A stretch of 45,586 nt of DNA from an uncultured Christensenella sp. (lineage in GTDB: Bacteria > Bacillota > Clostridia > Christensenellales > UBA1750): assembly GCA_905193155.1 (NCBI GenBank), contig CAJJNQ010000020.1, positions 1-45,586 of the forward strand. The letters are read 5' to 3'. How positions within the stretch are numbered: position 1 is the stretch's first letter; each line of letters starts with the position of its first letter. Under the pieces are notes generated by a model. That model was not told the origin of the DNA and did not search any database. It saw nothing but the letters and a program-made list of their open reading frames with translations. Below, one piece after another: positions 10,238 through 17,171 of this stretch. Both the position numbers and the translations under genes were made by a program.

Positions 10238-10596
10238 CCCACCGCCACCCCCCAAAGCCGGTTCAGCGCCACCACGCGGCAGGGCTTACCGCAGACGGTG
10301 TGCGGAAGCTCCGCCGTGCGTTCCACGACAAGAATCATGGCATTCACCTGCGGCTGGGATGCGTAACGGCGAATCTGCTCCAGCAGCTTACCGTGCGGGG
10401 GCTTGCCGCGCTTGACCTCCACGGCCACGCCGCCCCCGCAGAGGAAATCCACCCGGCACCTCGGCGCCAGCCGCGCCTCTTTTTCAAACGCAATGCCGCC
10501 GCTGCGCAGCGCTTCCGCGACCAGCTCCTGGAGCTGAAACTCATCCGCGGTCAGCGGAATGCGCAGCCTGCTCAGCGCGCCGATGATTTCCTCCAT
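10234..10596 (-). CDS. PD-(D/E)XK-type (VRR-NUC-like) nuclease
   Basis: 120 residues, single domain. The active-site signature is visible: Asp50 in CRVDFLCGG, then Glu60-Val-Lys62 in VAVEVKRGKP, with a following LLEQIRRYA helix (Gln74) typical of this fold. An N-terminal helical segment (EFQLQELVAEALRSGGIAFEKEARL) matches nucleases that act with a partner. Small VRR-NUC/PD-(D/E)XK nucleases next to SNF2 helicases are common in Firmicutes phage replication modules (recollection). First gene of the minus-strand operon; its stop overlaps the SNF2 start. The AAGG ribosome site is weak. Confidence 0.8.
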   Translation of the reverse strand: MEEIIGALSRLRIPLTADEFQLQELVAEALRSGGIAFEKEARLAPRCRVDFLCGGGVAVEVKRGKPPHGKLLEQIRRYASQPQVNAMILVVERTAELPHTVCGKPCRVVALNRLWGVAVG

Positions 10597-10746
10597 GCTG
10601 CCTTGTGTTCCCTCCCCGCGCTTATTTTCTCCTCCATTCTACCACATCCCCCTCCCTGCGAACAGTCCATTTTCTCCCCACACGCACGTTTTCCCCACGC
10701 AGCACATAAGCTGTAGTGAAAAAAGCGGAAAGGAGCTGTTTTCCCC

Positions 10747-11694
10747 TTGAAAAAGACTCAGCCTACATATTCTGCCTACACCCGCGAGGACATGGACGCG
10801 CTTTTCGGCACGCGCCCTGCCACCAGCACTGCGCAGTCCATCTCCTGTCCGGACGGTTATGCCGCCTACACCATTGAGGCGGGCGACACGCTGCGCTCCA
10901 TTGCAGAAACCCGCGGCATCACGCTGACCGAGCTGCTGTTCTACAACCCGTCGCTGAACCCTTACGGCTACAAAAAGGGCGACGTGATCTGCGTCCCTGC
11001 GGACATAAATGACACTGCGCCGGCACAGCCCGATACCGGCGATTTGTCCACACCTCCTCTACCGGACGACAATGCGGCAGACGATGAACCCGCTCAACCG
11101 GGAGTGGGGCCGGACGGACTGCCCATGCCCACCTTGCCCTCCACGCCTGTCATCCCTTTCGCTCCCCCAACGCCCATCGCGCCCAATTGCCCGAACGGCA
11201 CGCTCTACACCGTGCAGGCGGGCGATACGCTGCGGCGCATCGCCCAGCGCTTTGACGTGACGCTGATCGAACTGCTCGCTGCCAATCCCGGCCAAACCAA
11301 CGCCCGGCTGGTGATCGGCCAGCAACTGTGCATCCCGCGCTGCAACTGCATCGCAGAGTGCGATGAAGTAAGCACCGCCGTGCGCGTGACCTCGACGGAT
11401 TTTGCGGATTATCTCGTGCAGTACAACATTTCCTACGCAGCGCTTTCCGCCGCCAACCCCGGCGTAGACCTGACGGCGTTGGTGCAGGGGCAGCGGCTGT
11501 GCATCCCGCCCGCCGGTTCGCGCGGCAACTGTGCGAACGGCGCGGCTGCGCAGGAACTCGGCGCAGACACGACTGCCGCGGCGCTGGCGCAGCAGCTGGG
11601 CATCTCCCTGCAAAGCCTGATGATGGCCAACCCGACCTTCACGCCTACGGACTTTTTGAAGGGGCGTCTGATCTGCGTACCCGTTCGGGCATAA
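10747..11694 (+). CDS. LysM-repeat protein without a signal peptide
   Basis: 315 residues. Two clear LysM modules (YTIEAGDTLRSIAETRG, about 37-80; YTVQAGDTLRRIAQRFD, about 156-200) and two degenerate ones (DYLVQYNISYAALSAANPG and TAAALAQQLGISLQSLMMANP) each end in a hydrophobic-Cys-hydrophobic-Pro motif (VICVP, LCIP, LICVP). An acidic Pro-rich linker of about 55 residues joins modules 1 and 2. LysM binds N-acetylglucosamine polymers such as peptidoglycan. No signal peptide or anchor is present; such proteins in spore formers can be coat or cortex components, but that is only inference. The start is a TTG with AAGGAG 11-12 nt upstream. Confidence 0.85.
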   Translation: MKKTQPTYSAYTREDMDALFGTRPATSTAQSISCPDGYAAYTIEAGDTLRSIAETRGITLTELLFYNPSLNPYGYKKGDVICVPADINDTAPAQPDTGDLSTPPLPDDNAADDEPAQPGVGPDGLPMPTLPSTPVIPFAPPTPIAPNCPNGTLYTVQAGDTLRRIAQRFDVTLIELLAANPGQTNARLVIGQQLCIPRCNCIAECDEVSTAVRVTSTDFADYLVQYNISYAALSAANPGVDLTALVQGQRLCIPPAGSRGNCANGAAAQELGADTTAAALAQQLGISLQSLMMANPTFTPTDFLKGRLICVPVRA

Positions 11695-11706
11695 TCATCC
11701 GCTTTC

Positions 11707-11735
11707 TTTCCAAGCACAGCGGAATATGCTATAAT
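11707..11735 (+). promoter_or_regulatory. Promoter of the pentapeptide-repeat gene
   Basis: TTTCCA (11707-11712), 17-nt spacer, perfect TATAAT (11730-11735), 35 nt upstream of the start codon. Confidence 0.6.
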
Positions 11736-11769
11736 CAAGCCGACTGTTTTTCGGGAGGCTTGATTTTTT

Positions 11770-12453
11770 ATGCGCGATATTCCGGACAAAAAGCCGCTGC
11801 CGCCCTTTCCGCCGCAGATCGACGAAGCATTACTTGTACGCGGCGGGGATCTATACGCCGAGTTGGATGCATCTGCGGACGATCCTCCTGCGCCGGAGGG
11901 GCAGCTCTATATCAATCAGGATTTATCCTATACCTCCTGCCGGGGCGCAGAGTTTCGGGCTTGCATATTCCGCGGCTGTGATCTGCGCGGCGCGCAATGG
12001 AAGGATGCAGCCTTCACCGACGTCGTTTTCGACCGCTGCGACCTTTCCAACACACGCTTCGCAGGTCTTTATTTACAGCGGGTACACTTGATCGGCTGCA
12101 AACTGCTGGGCAGCGATTTAAGCGCTGCAAGGCTGCGCAGCGTGCGCTTTACCGAATGCCCGATGCGCATGGTCAATCTCTCCGCCTGCAAGATCAACCA
12201 GGTTGTCTTTTCGGATTGTCAGCTTACTGAAGCCGGTCTGCAAAGCCTGGCCGAGATCAAGAACCTGACGCTTAACAACTGCGACCTGACGCGCGCAGAA
12301 CTGCTGAACACGAAGCTTTCCGGGCTGGATCTGACGACCTGCCAGCTGGACGGTATTCTTTTGCAGGGCGCGCCGGAGCTGCGCGGCGCAATTGTGACCG
12401 CAAGCCAAGCGCTGGCGCTTTCCTCCCTGCTGGGGCTGCGCATCAAAGAGTGA
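11770..12453 (+). CDS. Pentapeptide-repeat-like protein
   Basis: 227 residues. From about residue 55 the chain is built of five-residue steps with a central Leu/Phe and small or polar flanks (GAEFRACIFRGCDLRGAQW, CDLSNTRFAGLYL, GSDLSAARLRSVRF, CDLTRAELLNTKLSGLDL), giving a right-handed quadrilateral beta-helix. There is no signal peptide. Cysteines recur at the CDL and CKL positions. ATG at 11770 with GGGAGG 11 nt upstream and its own promoter. Members can mimic DNA and shield gyrase, but most have no known role; no function is assigned. Confidence 0.8.
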   Translation: MRDIPDKKPLPPFPPQIDEALLVRGGDLYAELDASADDPPAPEGQLYINQDLSYTSCRGAEFRACIFRGCDLRGAQWKDAAFTDVVFDRCDLSNTRFAGLYLQRVHLIGCKLLGSDLSAARLRSVRFTECPMRMVNLSACKINQVVFSDCQLTEAGLQSLAEIKNLTLNNCDLTRAELLNTKLSGLDLTTCQLDGILLQGAPELRGAIVTASQALALSSLLGLRIKE

Positions 12454-12455
12454 TT

Positions 12456-12944
12456 TTTCAAACGAAACACAAAGGAACAAAACAGCTTTCCTCCGTGCGC
12501 CTGACGCTGCGCAACTGGGCGGCGGACGAATAAATCCACCTCTATTTAAGCGTGCAGCCACAGACCGCAGACGAGGCCTACACCGACCCACGCACCTATT
12601 ATTGGACGATTGAAGAAACGCACAGCGGCGAAGTGGTTGGCGAACTCTTTGTAGACAACGTCGGCACAAGCAGCCGCCGGTGTGAAATGGACTGGAAGAT
12701 CGGCACGGCCTTTCAGGGCAAAGGATACGCCGCGGAAGCCGCCCGCGCCGCCATCGAGTATTTGATCCGCGAAGTGGGCTTTCACCGCATCGAAGCCAAG
12801 TGCTGCACCGAAAACACTGCCTCCGAGCGCGTGATGCAAAAGCTGGGCATGAATAAAGAAGGAATACTGCGCGAACGCTTTTGCGGCAAAGACGGCCACT
12901 GGCATGATTTAGCGGAATATTCACTGTTGGCGCATGACCTGTAA
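12456..12944 (+). pseudogene. Decayed GNAT N-acetyltransferase
   Basis: One frame encodes the start of a GNAT fold (SSVRLTLRNWAADE), then an in-frame TAA at 12531-12533, then the rest of the domain (WTIEETHSGEVVGELFV, acetyl-CoA loop FQGKGYAAEAARA, NTASERVMQKLGM) to 12944. About 25-30 residues expected between the first strand and the core are missing and no start codon with a ribosome site precedes the first segment. A 130-residue product from GTG 12552 is formally possible but would lack the first strand. A nonsense mutation plus a deletion is the simplest reading. The RimJ/RimL type is suggested by the C-terminal half. Confidence 0.65.
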
Positions 12945-13000
12945 AGGAAAGGAGCGCGGCGATACGGGAAAAAGTCCTGTATCACCGCGCTCTTCCTTTT
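12944..13000. terminator. Shared terminator between convergent genes
   Basis: Long hairpin (GGAGCGCGG, one mismatch, GATAC, GGG / CCT, GTATC, CCGCGCTC) with A-rich and T-rich flanks AAAGGAAA and TCCTTTTACTTTG. It can stop transcription from the acetyltransferase remnant (+) and from the XRE gene (-). Confidence 0.8.
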
Positions 13001-13352
13001 ACTTTGTTTCCTTTAAAAGCTCTTCTGCCGTCGTGCCGAACAGCTTGGCCAGCGCCATCAGATTCGTGGTGCTGGGATCGGACGCGCCGCTTTCCCATTT
13101 GGAAACCGCTTGACGGCTCACGCCCAGGGTTTCTGCCACAAATTCCTGCGTCATTTTGCAGTCCATCCGGCGTTTTTTCAGAACTTCGCCGAGCGTTTTC
13201 GCGTCTTCCGCTTTTGCCCTTCTTACCGGTTCCGACTTCGTATACTTCCGCAGGGCCTTGATCAGCAGATAAATCACATAGATCACCGCCGCCGTCGAAG
13301 GGACTACCAGAAGCAGAAGCAGAAGCAGAATTTGAACGAATCCAAATCGCAT
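12999..13352 (-). CDS. Membrane-anchored XRE-family regulator
   Basis: 117 residues. The N-terminus is one transmembrane helix (about residues 4-30, FVQILLLLLLLVVPST plus AAVIYVIYLLI); a basic linker leads to a C-terminal HTH_3 domain (LGEVLKKRRMDCKMTQEF, GVSRQAVSKWESG, LMALAKLFGTTAEEL). The chosen ATG at 13352 has GGAGG at 8-9 nt; the longer frame from 13625 runs through the neighbouring terminator. The arrangement tethers a DNA-binding domain to the membrane. Three TTGCG/CGCAA boxes lie upstream at 13404-13441 and may be its autoregulatory site. Monocistronic. Confidence 0.88.
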   Translation of the reverse strand: MRFGFVQILLLLLLLVVPSTAAVIYVIYLLIKALRKYTKSEPVRRAKAEDAKTLGEVLKKRRMDCKMTQEFVAETLGVSRQAVSKWESGASDPSTTNLMALAKLFGTTAEELLKETK

Positions 13353-13403
13353 TTTACTTTCCTCCTTTCTCTTTTGTAGGCCCATTATCCCACGGATTCC
13401 TCC

Positions 13404-13441
13404 GGTTGCGCCACCAACTATCGCGCAACTTTTCGGTTGCG
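13404..13441. promoter_or_regulatory. Triple GGTTGCG boxes upstream of the XRE gene
   Basis: GGTTGCG at 13404-13410, CGCAAC at 13424-13429 (inverted) and GGTTGCG at 13435-13441. The first two form an inverted repeat. They lie about 50-90 nt upstream of the XRE start, where an operator is expected. Confidence 0.4.
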
Positions 13442-13458
13442 GGACAAAAATCATAAAC

Positions 13459-13493
13459 GACAGCCGCAGCAGTTCATCACTGTTGCGGCTGTC
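13459..13493 (-). terminator. Terminator of the arabinofuranosidase operon
   Basis: Minus-strand stem GACAGCCGCAACAG / CTGCTGCGGCTGTC with a 7-nt loop and one A-C mismatch, followed by GTTTATGATTTTTG. It lies 15 nt beyond the stop of the small Cys-rich gene. Confidence 0.85.
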
Positions 13494-13507
13494 GGTCTCT
13501 TTAGGGA

Positions 13508-13771
13508 TTATATCCATCTCGGCGGGACGTCCGGGCAGGTCAGGCGGCGCTTGACGCAGCGCACTTCGACATAGCAGCCGCACTTGACGCACAAGGCGTT
13601 GTGCAGAAATTCGCAGCGGCGGCAAACCTCCAGCCGTGCCCGATAGGTCTTCTCATCCGTGCGGTGCTCCGGCGGCAGCGAGTCGATGTAGTCCTTCACC
13701 GTGGCGTAAGCCGCCTGATCCGCCTCGTCGGAGAGCAGGCATTTGCGGCAGGGCTGGCGCTGCGCGCTCAC
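13508..13771 (-). CDS. Small Cys-rich zinc-binding-like protein (DUF6171-like)
   Basis: 87 residues with four Cys pairs spaced like zinc ligands: CRKC near the start, CRRC, CVKCGC and the final C of LTCPDVPPRW. The CRKCLL...YIDSL...CRRCEFL...LCVKCGCYVE...CP pattern matches a family of unknown function that I know as DUF6171. The GTG start at 13771 overlaps the stop of the arabinofuranosidase gene as GTGA, so the two are translationally coupled; the ATG at 13798 lies inside that gene and is less likely. The link to arabinose metabolism is positional only. Confidence 0.75.
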   Translation of the reverse strand: MSAQRQPCRKCLLSDEADQAAYATVKDYIDSLPPEHRTDEKTYRARLEVCRRCEFLHNALCVKCGCYVEVRCVKRRLTCPDVPPRWI

Positions 13772-15252
13772 TGTACCGTGATGCGGGCCAGCGCGCACGC
13801 GGGCAGCGTGTAGGTCAGCACCGTGTCCTCACCCTCATAGGCAACTTTGATGCCCTCAAAGGGCGCGATTGCAACCGCATTGCCTTCTTCAAAATCGTTA
13901 TGCGCATGGATATCGCCGGCGAGCAGGTCGGCGCTGCGGAGCGAAACGTGTTTGCCCGCAATCACCGTGCGCATGGGCAGCGCATCGCCCGCCGAAGGAT
14001 TGCAGATGGTCGTCGTGATGGAACCGTCCGCCTGCACGGAGGACGATTCGTGCGCCACGGGCAGGCCCTCCTTCTCGCCCGCAATCAGCTCGGACTTCAG
14101 CAGCCGCGCGCCCTGATGCGCCTTGTAAAGCTCAAAGGCATAGAACGTGGGCGTGAGCACCATCTGCGCACCGTCGGTGAGCACCACGGCCTGCAGGACG
14201 TTGACCGCCTGCGCAATGTTGGCCATCTTGACGCGGTCGGCGTGCTTATTGAAGATATTGAGCGTCATTCCCGCGACCATCGCATCACGCATGGTGTTCT
14301 GCTGGTAGAGGAAGCCGGGGTTAGTGCCGGGCTCGACGTCATACCAGGTACCCCACTCGTCCACGATCAGGCCGATGCGCTTTTCCGGGTCGTAGCGGTC
14401 CATGATCGCGCCGTGACCGCGCACCAGATCGTCGATAAAGAGCGACTTCTTCAGCGTCTCGCGGTATTCTTCCTCGGTGAAATCCGTCGCGCTGCCCTTG
14501 TGCTGCCAGTCGCCCGGCACGGTGTAATAGTGCATCGAAAGGCCGTCCATATAGGGCGCGGCGTTGGCCATCAACACTTCGGTCCAGCGCCAGTTGGGAT
14601 CTTCCATGCTGGTTCCGGGGCCGCAGGCGATCTTGTAGATCTTATTGGGACCGTATTGCTTGACGTAGGACTGATAGCGGCGAAACAGGTCGGCATAGTA
14701 TTCCGGGCGCATATTTCCGCCGCAGCCCCAGTTTTCGTTGCCCACGCCGAAATAATCGACCTTCCAGGGCTCGGCATGGCCGTTGCCCGCGCGCTGCTGC
14801 GCCATGGTGGAATCCCCGCCCGCAGTCATGTATTCAATCCATTCGGCCATCTCCTGCACGGTGCCGGAGCCGACGTTGCCGTTGATATAGGGCTTGCAGC
14901 CAATCTGGCGGCAAAGTTCCATGAACTCGTGCGTGCCGAAGCTATTGTCCTCCACCACGCCTCCCCAGTTGGTGTTGACCATGCGCTTGCGGTTTTCCTG
15001 CGGGCCGATGCCCTGCTGCCAGTGATATTCGTCGGCAAAGCATCCGCCCGGCCAGCGCAGCACCGGCAGACCGATGCGTTTGAACGCCTCCACAACGTCC
15101 GTGCGCATGCCGTTGACATTCGGGATGGGGCTGTCCTTGCCCACAAAGAAACCGTCGTAGATGCAGCGGCCGAGATGCTCGGAGAAATTGCCGTAGATCT
15201 CCGGCTGGATGACCGCGCCCGCCTGATCCGGGAAGATGAACTGCTGTACCAT
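13768..15252 (-). CDS. abfA: Alpha-N-arabinofuranosidase, GH51
   Basis: 494-residue retaining glycosidase that releases terminal L-arabinofuranose from arabinan or arabinoxylan fragments. There is no signal peptide, so it acts on imported oligosaccharides. GH51 landmarks: IYGNFSEHLGRCIYDG at the N-terminus, LRWPGGCFADEYHW, acid/base Glu173 in GVGNENWGCGG, and nucleophile Glu299 in LIVDEWGTW. The C-terminal 130 residues form the beta-sandwich (LLAGDIHAHNDF). ATG at 15252 with AAGGAG. Divergent from the ArsR-type gene across a 107-bp region carrying a 7-bp palindrome, so local repression is likely. Confidence 0.95.
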   Translation of the reverse strand: MVQQFIFPDQAGAVIQPEIYGNFSEHLGRCIYDGFFVGKDSPIPNVNGMRTDVVEAFKRIGLPVLRWPGGCFADEYHWQQGIGPQENRKRMVNTNWGGVVEDNSFGTHEFMELCRQIGCKPYINGNVGSGTVQEMAEWIEYMTAGGDSTMAQQRAGNGHAEPWKVDYFGVGNENWGCGGNMRPEYYADLFRRYQSYVKQYGPNKIYKIACGPGTSMEDPNWRWTEVLMANAAPYMDGLSMHYYTVPGDWQHKGSATDFTEEEYRETLKKSLFIDDLVRGHGAIMDRYDPEKRIGLIVDEWGTWYDVEPGTNPGFLYQQNTMRDAMVAGMTLNIFNKHADRVKMANIAQAVNVLQAVVLTDGAQMVLTPTFYAFELYKAHQGARLLKSELIAGEKEGLPVAHESSSVQADGSITTTICNPSAGDALPMRTVIAGKHVSLRSADLLAGDIHAHNDFEEGNAVAIAPFEGIKVAYEGEDTVLTYTLPACALARITVQ

Positions 15253-15296
15253 GAAATTCGCTCCTTTTATTTTATTATATCTTAAAAAGATTTATC

Positions 15297-15328
15297 TTGA
15301 CTTAAAACCCATGGTCATGATACCATGG
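15297..15328 (+). promoter_or_regulatory. Promoter and palindromic operator between abfA and the ArsR-type gene
   Basis: A plus-strand -35 TTGACT (15297-15302) is followed after 18 nt by TACCAT (15321-15326). A perfect inverted repeat CCATGGT-CATGAT-ACCATGG (15309-15328) covers the -10. The minus-strand TATAAT for abfA lies at 15274-15279, so one regulator bound here could control both directions. Confidence 0.6.
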
Positions 15329-15359
15329 AAGCAGCAAAAAGTCAAGGGAGGCGTGCGGG

Positions 15360-16271
15360 ATGCAGCAGATCGGCTATGACGAAATGGAGGCGCTGGGCAA
15401 AGCGCTGAGCCACACAAAGCGCGTGGAGCTGCTGCGGCTGGTTGCGGTGCGCGGCGCGCTGAGCGCAGGGGAACTGACCGGATTGCTGGGGCTTTCCGGC
15501 GGCGCGGTGACGGGACACATCCGCGCGTTGGAACAGGCAAGGCTGGTGCGCGTGGAGGACGCAAACGGCGTTCACGGCGTCAAGCGCATGGTGTCGCTGC
15601 GCCAAGACCGGTTGCTGCTCGATTTCGGCTGCGCAGAATCCGTGCAGGACGGCTACGAAGTCGCTCTGCCCATCGGCGGGTATGTGTCGCACCGTGCGGA
15701 GCCGACCTGCGGGCTGGCGCTGCGCAGCGGCCTGATCGGCCAGCTGGACGACCCGCGCTACTTTGACGACCCGCGTCATTTTCAGGCGGGCGTGCTGTGG
15801 ATGCTGGCGGGGCAGCTGACCTACAACATCCCGAATTATGTCCCACGTGGGCAGACGCTGCGCTCTATCTCTATCACGCAGGAGATTTCCTCCGAAGCGC
15901 CGGGAACCTGCGCCGACTGGCCGAGCCGCCTCACCTTTTCGCTCTGCGGCGTAGAATTGGGGCAATGGGTCAGCCCCGGTGACTACGGCGACCGCCGCGG
16001 TCTGTGCAATCCGTCCTGGTGGAGCGATTCGCTGAACCAATATGGTCTGCTCAAAACCCTGACCGTCAACTCCGACGGCGCATTCATGGACGGTGAGCGC
16101 ATCGGCAATGCGACGGCGGATCAGCTGCCCATCCGCCCCGGTGAACCCCTCCCCTACCGGCTGGATGTCTCCGGCGGCCGCAGCGGCGGCGGCCTGACCC
16201 TCTTCGGCAGCGGTTTCGGCAACTATGGCCGCGACATCGCCGTACACGTCCGCTTCGACAATAAAGAATGA
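15360..16271 (+). CDS. ArsR-type regulator with large C-terminal domain, probable abfA regulator
   Basis: 303 residues. The first 90 form an ArsR winged helix (LGKALSHTKRVELLRLVAVRG, LSAGELTGLLGLSGGAVTGHIRALEQARLV, with ALEQARLVRVEDA as recognition and wing). The remaining 210 residues are beta-rich (ALPIGGYVSHRAEPTCGLAL, LTFSLCGVELGQWVSPGDYGDRRG, NPSWWSDSLNQYG) and are probably a ligand-binding module; Trp- and Asp-rich stretches would suit a sugar, but this is inference. ATG at 15360 with AAGGGAGG. Divergent from abfA over a shared palindrome. No metal-binding CXC of arsenic sensors is seen. Confidence 0.85.
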   Translation: MQQIGYDEMEALGKALSHTKRVELLRLVAVRGALSAGELTGLLGLSGGAVTGHIRALEQARLVRVEDANGVHGVKRMVSLRQDRLLLDFGCAESVQDGYEVALPIGGYVSHRAEPTCGLALRSGLIGQLDDPRYFDDPRHFQAGVLWMLAGQLTYNIPNYVPRGQTLRSISITQEISSEAPGTCADWPSRLTFSLCGVELGQWVSPGDYGDRRGLCNPSWWSDSLNQYGLLKTLTVNSDGAFMDGERIGNATADQLPIRPGEPLPYRLDVSGGRSGGGLTLFGSGFGNYGRDIAVHVRFDNKE

Positions 16272-16287
16272 TCCCCCCAATGCGTGA

Positions 16288-16440
16288 GAGAGAAATAGAG
16301 AGGAGACAGACGAAGATCTGTTTGTCCGCATACAAGATGCCGCCTTTGAAATTGAAATAGAAGAAAGCAACCGATTGGAGGAATTATCCGCAAAAGACAA
16401 AATAGCTGTGGACTTGGTCACAAAACTAGGAAATGAATAG
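16288..16440 (+). pseudogene. Orphan 3' gene fragment, AT-rich
   Basis: A 50-codon frame without a start codon ends at TAG 16438-16440 and has a coherent acidic, coiled-coil-like composition (EEDTD-like start, DLFVRIQDAAFEIEIEES, NRLEELSAKDKIAVDLVTK). The stretch is clearly more AT-rich than its neighbours, which suggests the tail of an acquired gene whose 5' part was lost. The family is not recognised. Confidence 0.4.
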
Positions 16441-16460
16441 TCTTCCTTCTGATTTACAAC

Positions 16461-16496
16461 AAAAAGGTCCTGCAATTTTCTGCAGGACCTTTTTGT
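16461..16496. terminator. Bidirectional intrinsic terminator
   Basis: Perfect 14-bp stem AAAAAGGTCCTGCA / TGCAGGACCTTTTT with a 6-nt loop. The A- and T-runs at both ends let it stop transcription from both strands, including the end of the thiamine operon at 16504. Confidence 0.9.
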
Positions 16497-16503
16497 TGGG
16501 CTT

Positions 16504-17166
16504 TTACAGCCGCATCTCCCACGCCATGTCCCAGAAGCCCAGTTCATAGCGGGTGCAGTTGACGAAGATTTCCGTCAGGTGTTGGATCTGTTTTTCGTCA
16601 GCGCCTTCGGCCAGCTTGTCCATCAGCGCCACCAGCGCGGTGTTCATCTGCGCATAGCCTTCGCTGGAATAATCGCTCACCCATTTGCCGAAGAAAGGAT
16701 GCTGCGCCGCGCCGGGAATTTTGCCCAGCTTCTGGCCAATGTCCGCATAGCTCCACGAGCAGGAGAGCAGCGCCGCGACGATCTCCGCCTCGCTGCCGGA
16801 CTGCGCCACGGCAAGCATGTAATGCGTATAAGACGTATTGGACAGCGAAGGCTTGCCGGAGAGCACCTGCTCTTCGGTTACGCCCAATCGCTTCATGTAG
16901 GCGCGATGGGTGTCCATTTCGCCGTCCAGTATGCCCGCAAGATCCTTGGCAAAGGCACGCATCAGCTCCGGGTCGCGCGCCTTGACCACGCCCAGCGCGA
17001 ACACCTTGGCATAGTCAAACAGATAGAGGTAGTCCTGCAGCATATAGAAGCGGAACTTTTCCTCGTCCAGCGTGCCGTCGCCGATGCCGACCACGAAGGG
17101 GTGGTTCAAACACTTTTCCCAATAAGGCGCCGCCGCCTGGTAAAGAATCTCCGAAACCTTCTGCAT
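16504..17166 (-). CDS. tenA: Thiaminase II / aminopyrimidine aminohydrolase TenA
   Basis: 220 residues. Hydrolyses degraded thiamine (formylamino- and aminomethyl-HMP) to HMP for salvage. Catalytic residues agree with the family: Asp45 (LQDYLY), nucleophile Cys136 (LLSCSWSY) and Glu208 (RYELGFWDMAW). The ATG at 17166 lies about 10 nt after GGAGG; the GTG at 17175, which overlaps the thiD stop, is too close to that site. Last gene of the cluster, followed by a terminator. Confidence 0.95.
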   Translation of the reverse strand: MQKVSEILYQAAAPYWEKCLNHPFVVGIGDGTLDEEKFRFYMLQDYLYLFDYAKVFALGVVKARDPELMRAFAKDLAGILDGEMDTHRAYMKRLGVTEEQVLSGKPSLSNTSYTHYMLAVAQSGSEAEIVAALLSCSWSYADIGQKLGKIPGAAQHPFFGKWVSDYSSEGYAQMNTALVALMDKLAEGADEKQIQHLTEIFVNCTRYELGFWDMAWEMRL

Positions 17167-17171
17167 CTTGC

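Noticed and set aside
10597..10746. Promoter for the nuclease/SNF2 operon in the gap
   Set aside because: A TAGAAT exists, but no -35 with acceptable spacing; not claimed.
13636..15285. Antisense open frame over the arabinofuranosidase gene (549 codons)
   Set aside because: Crosses the abfA catalytic region and the palindromic promoter; no known motif.
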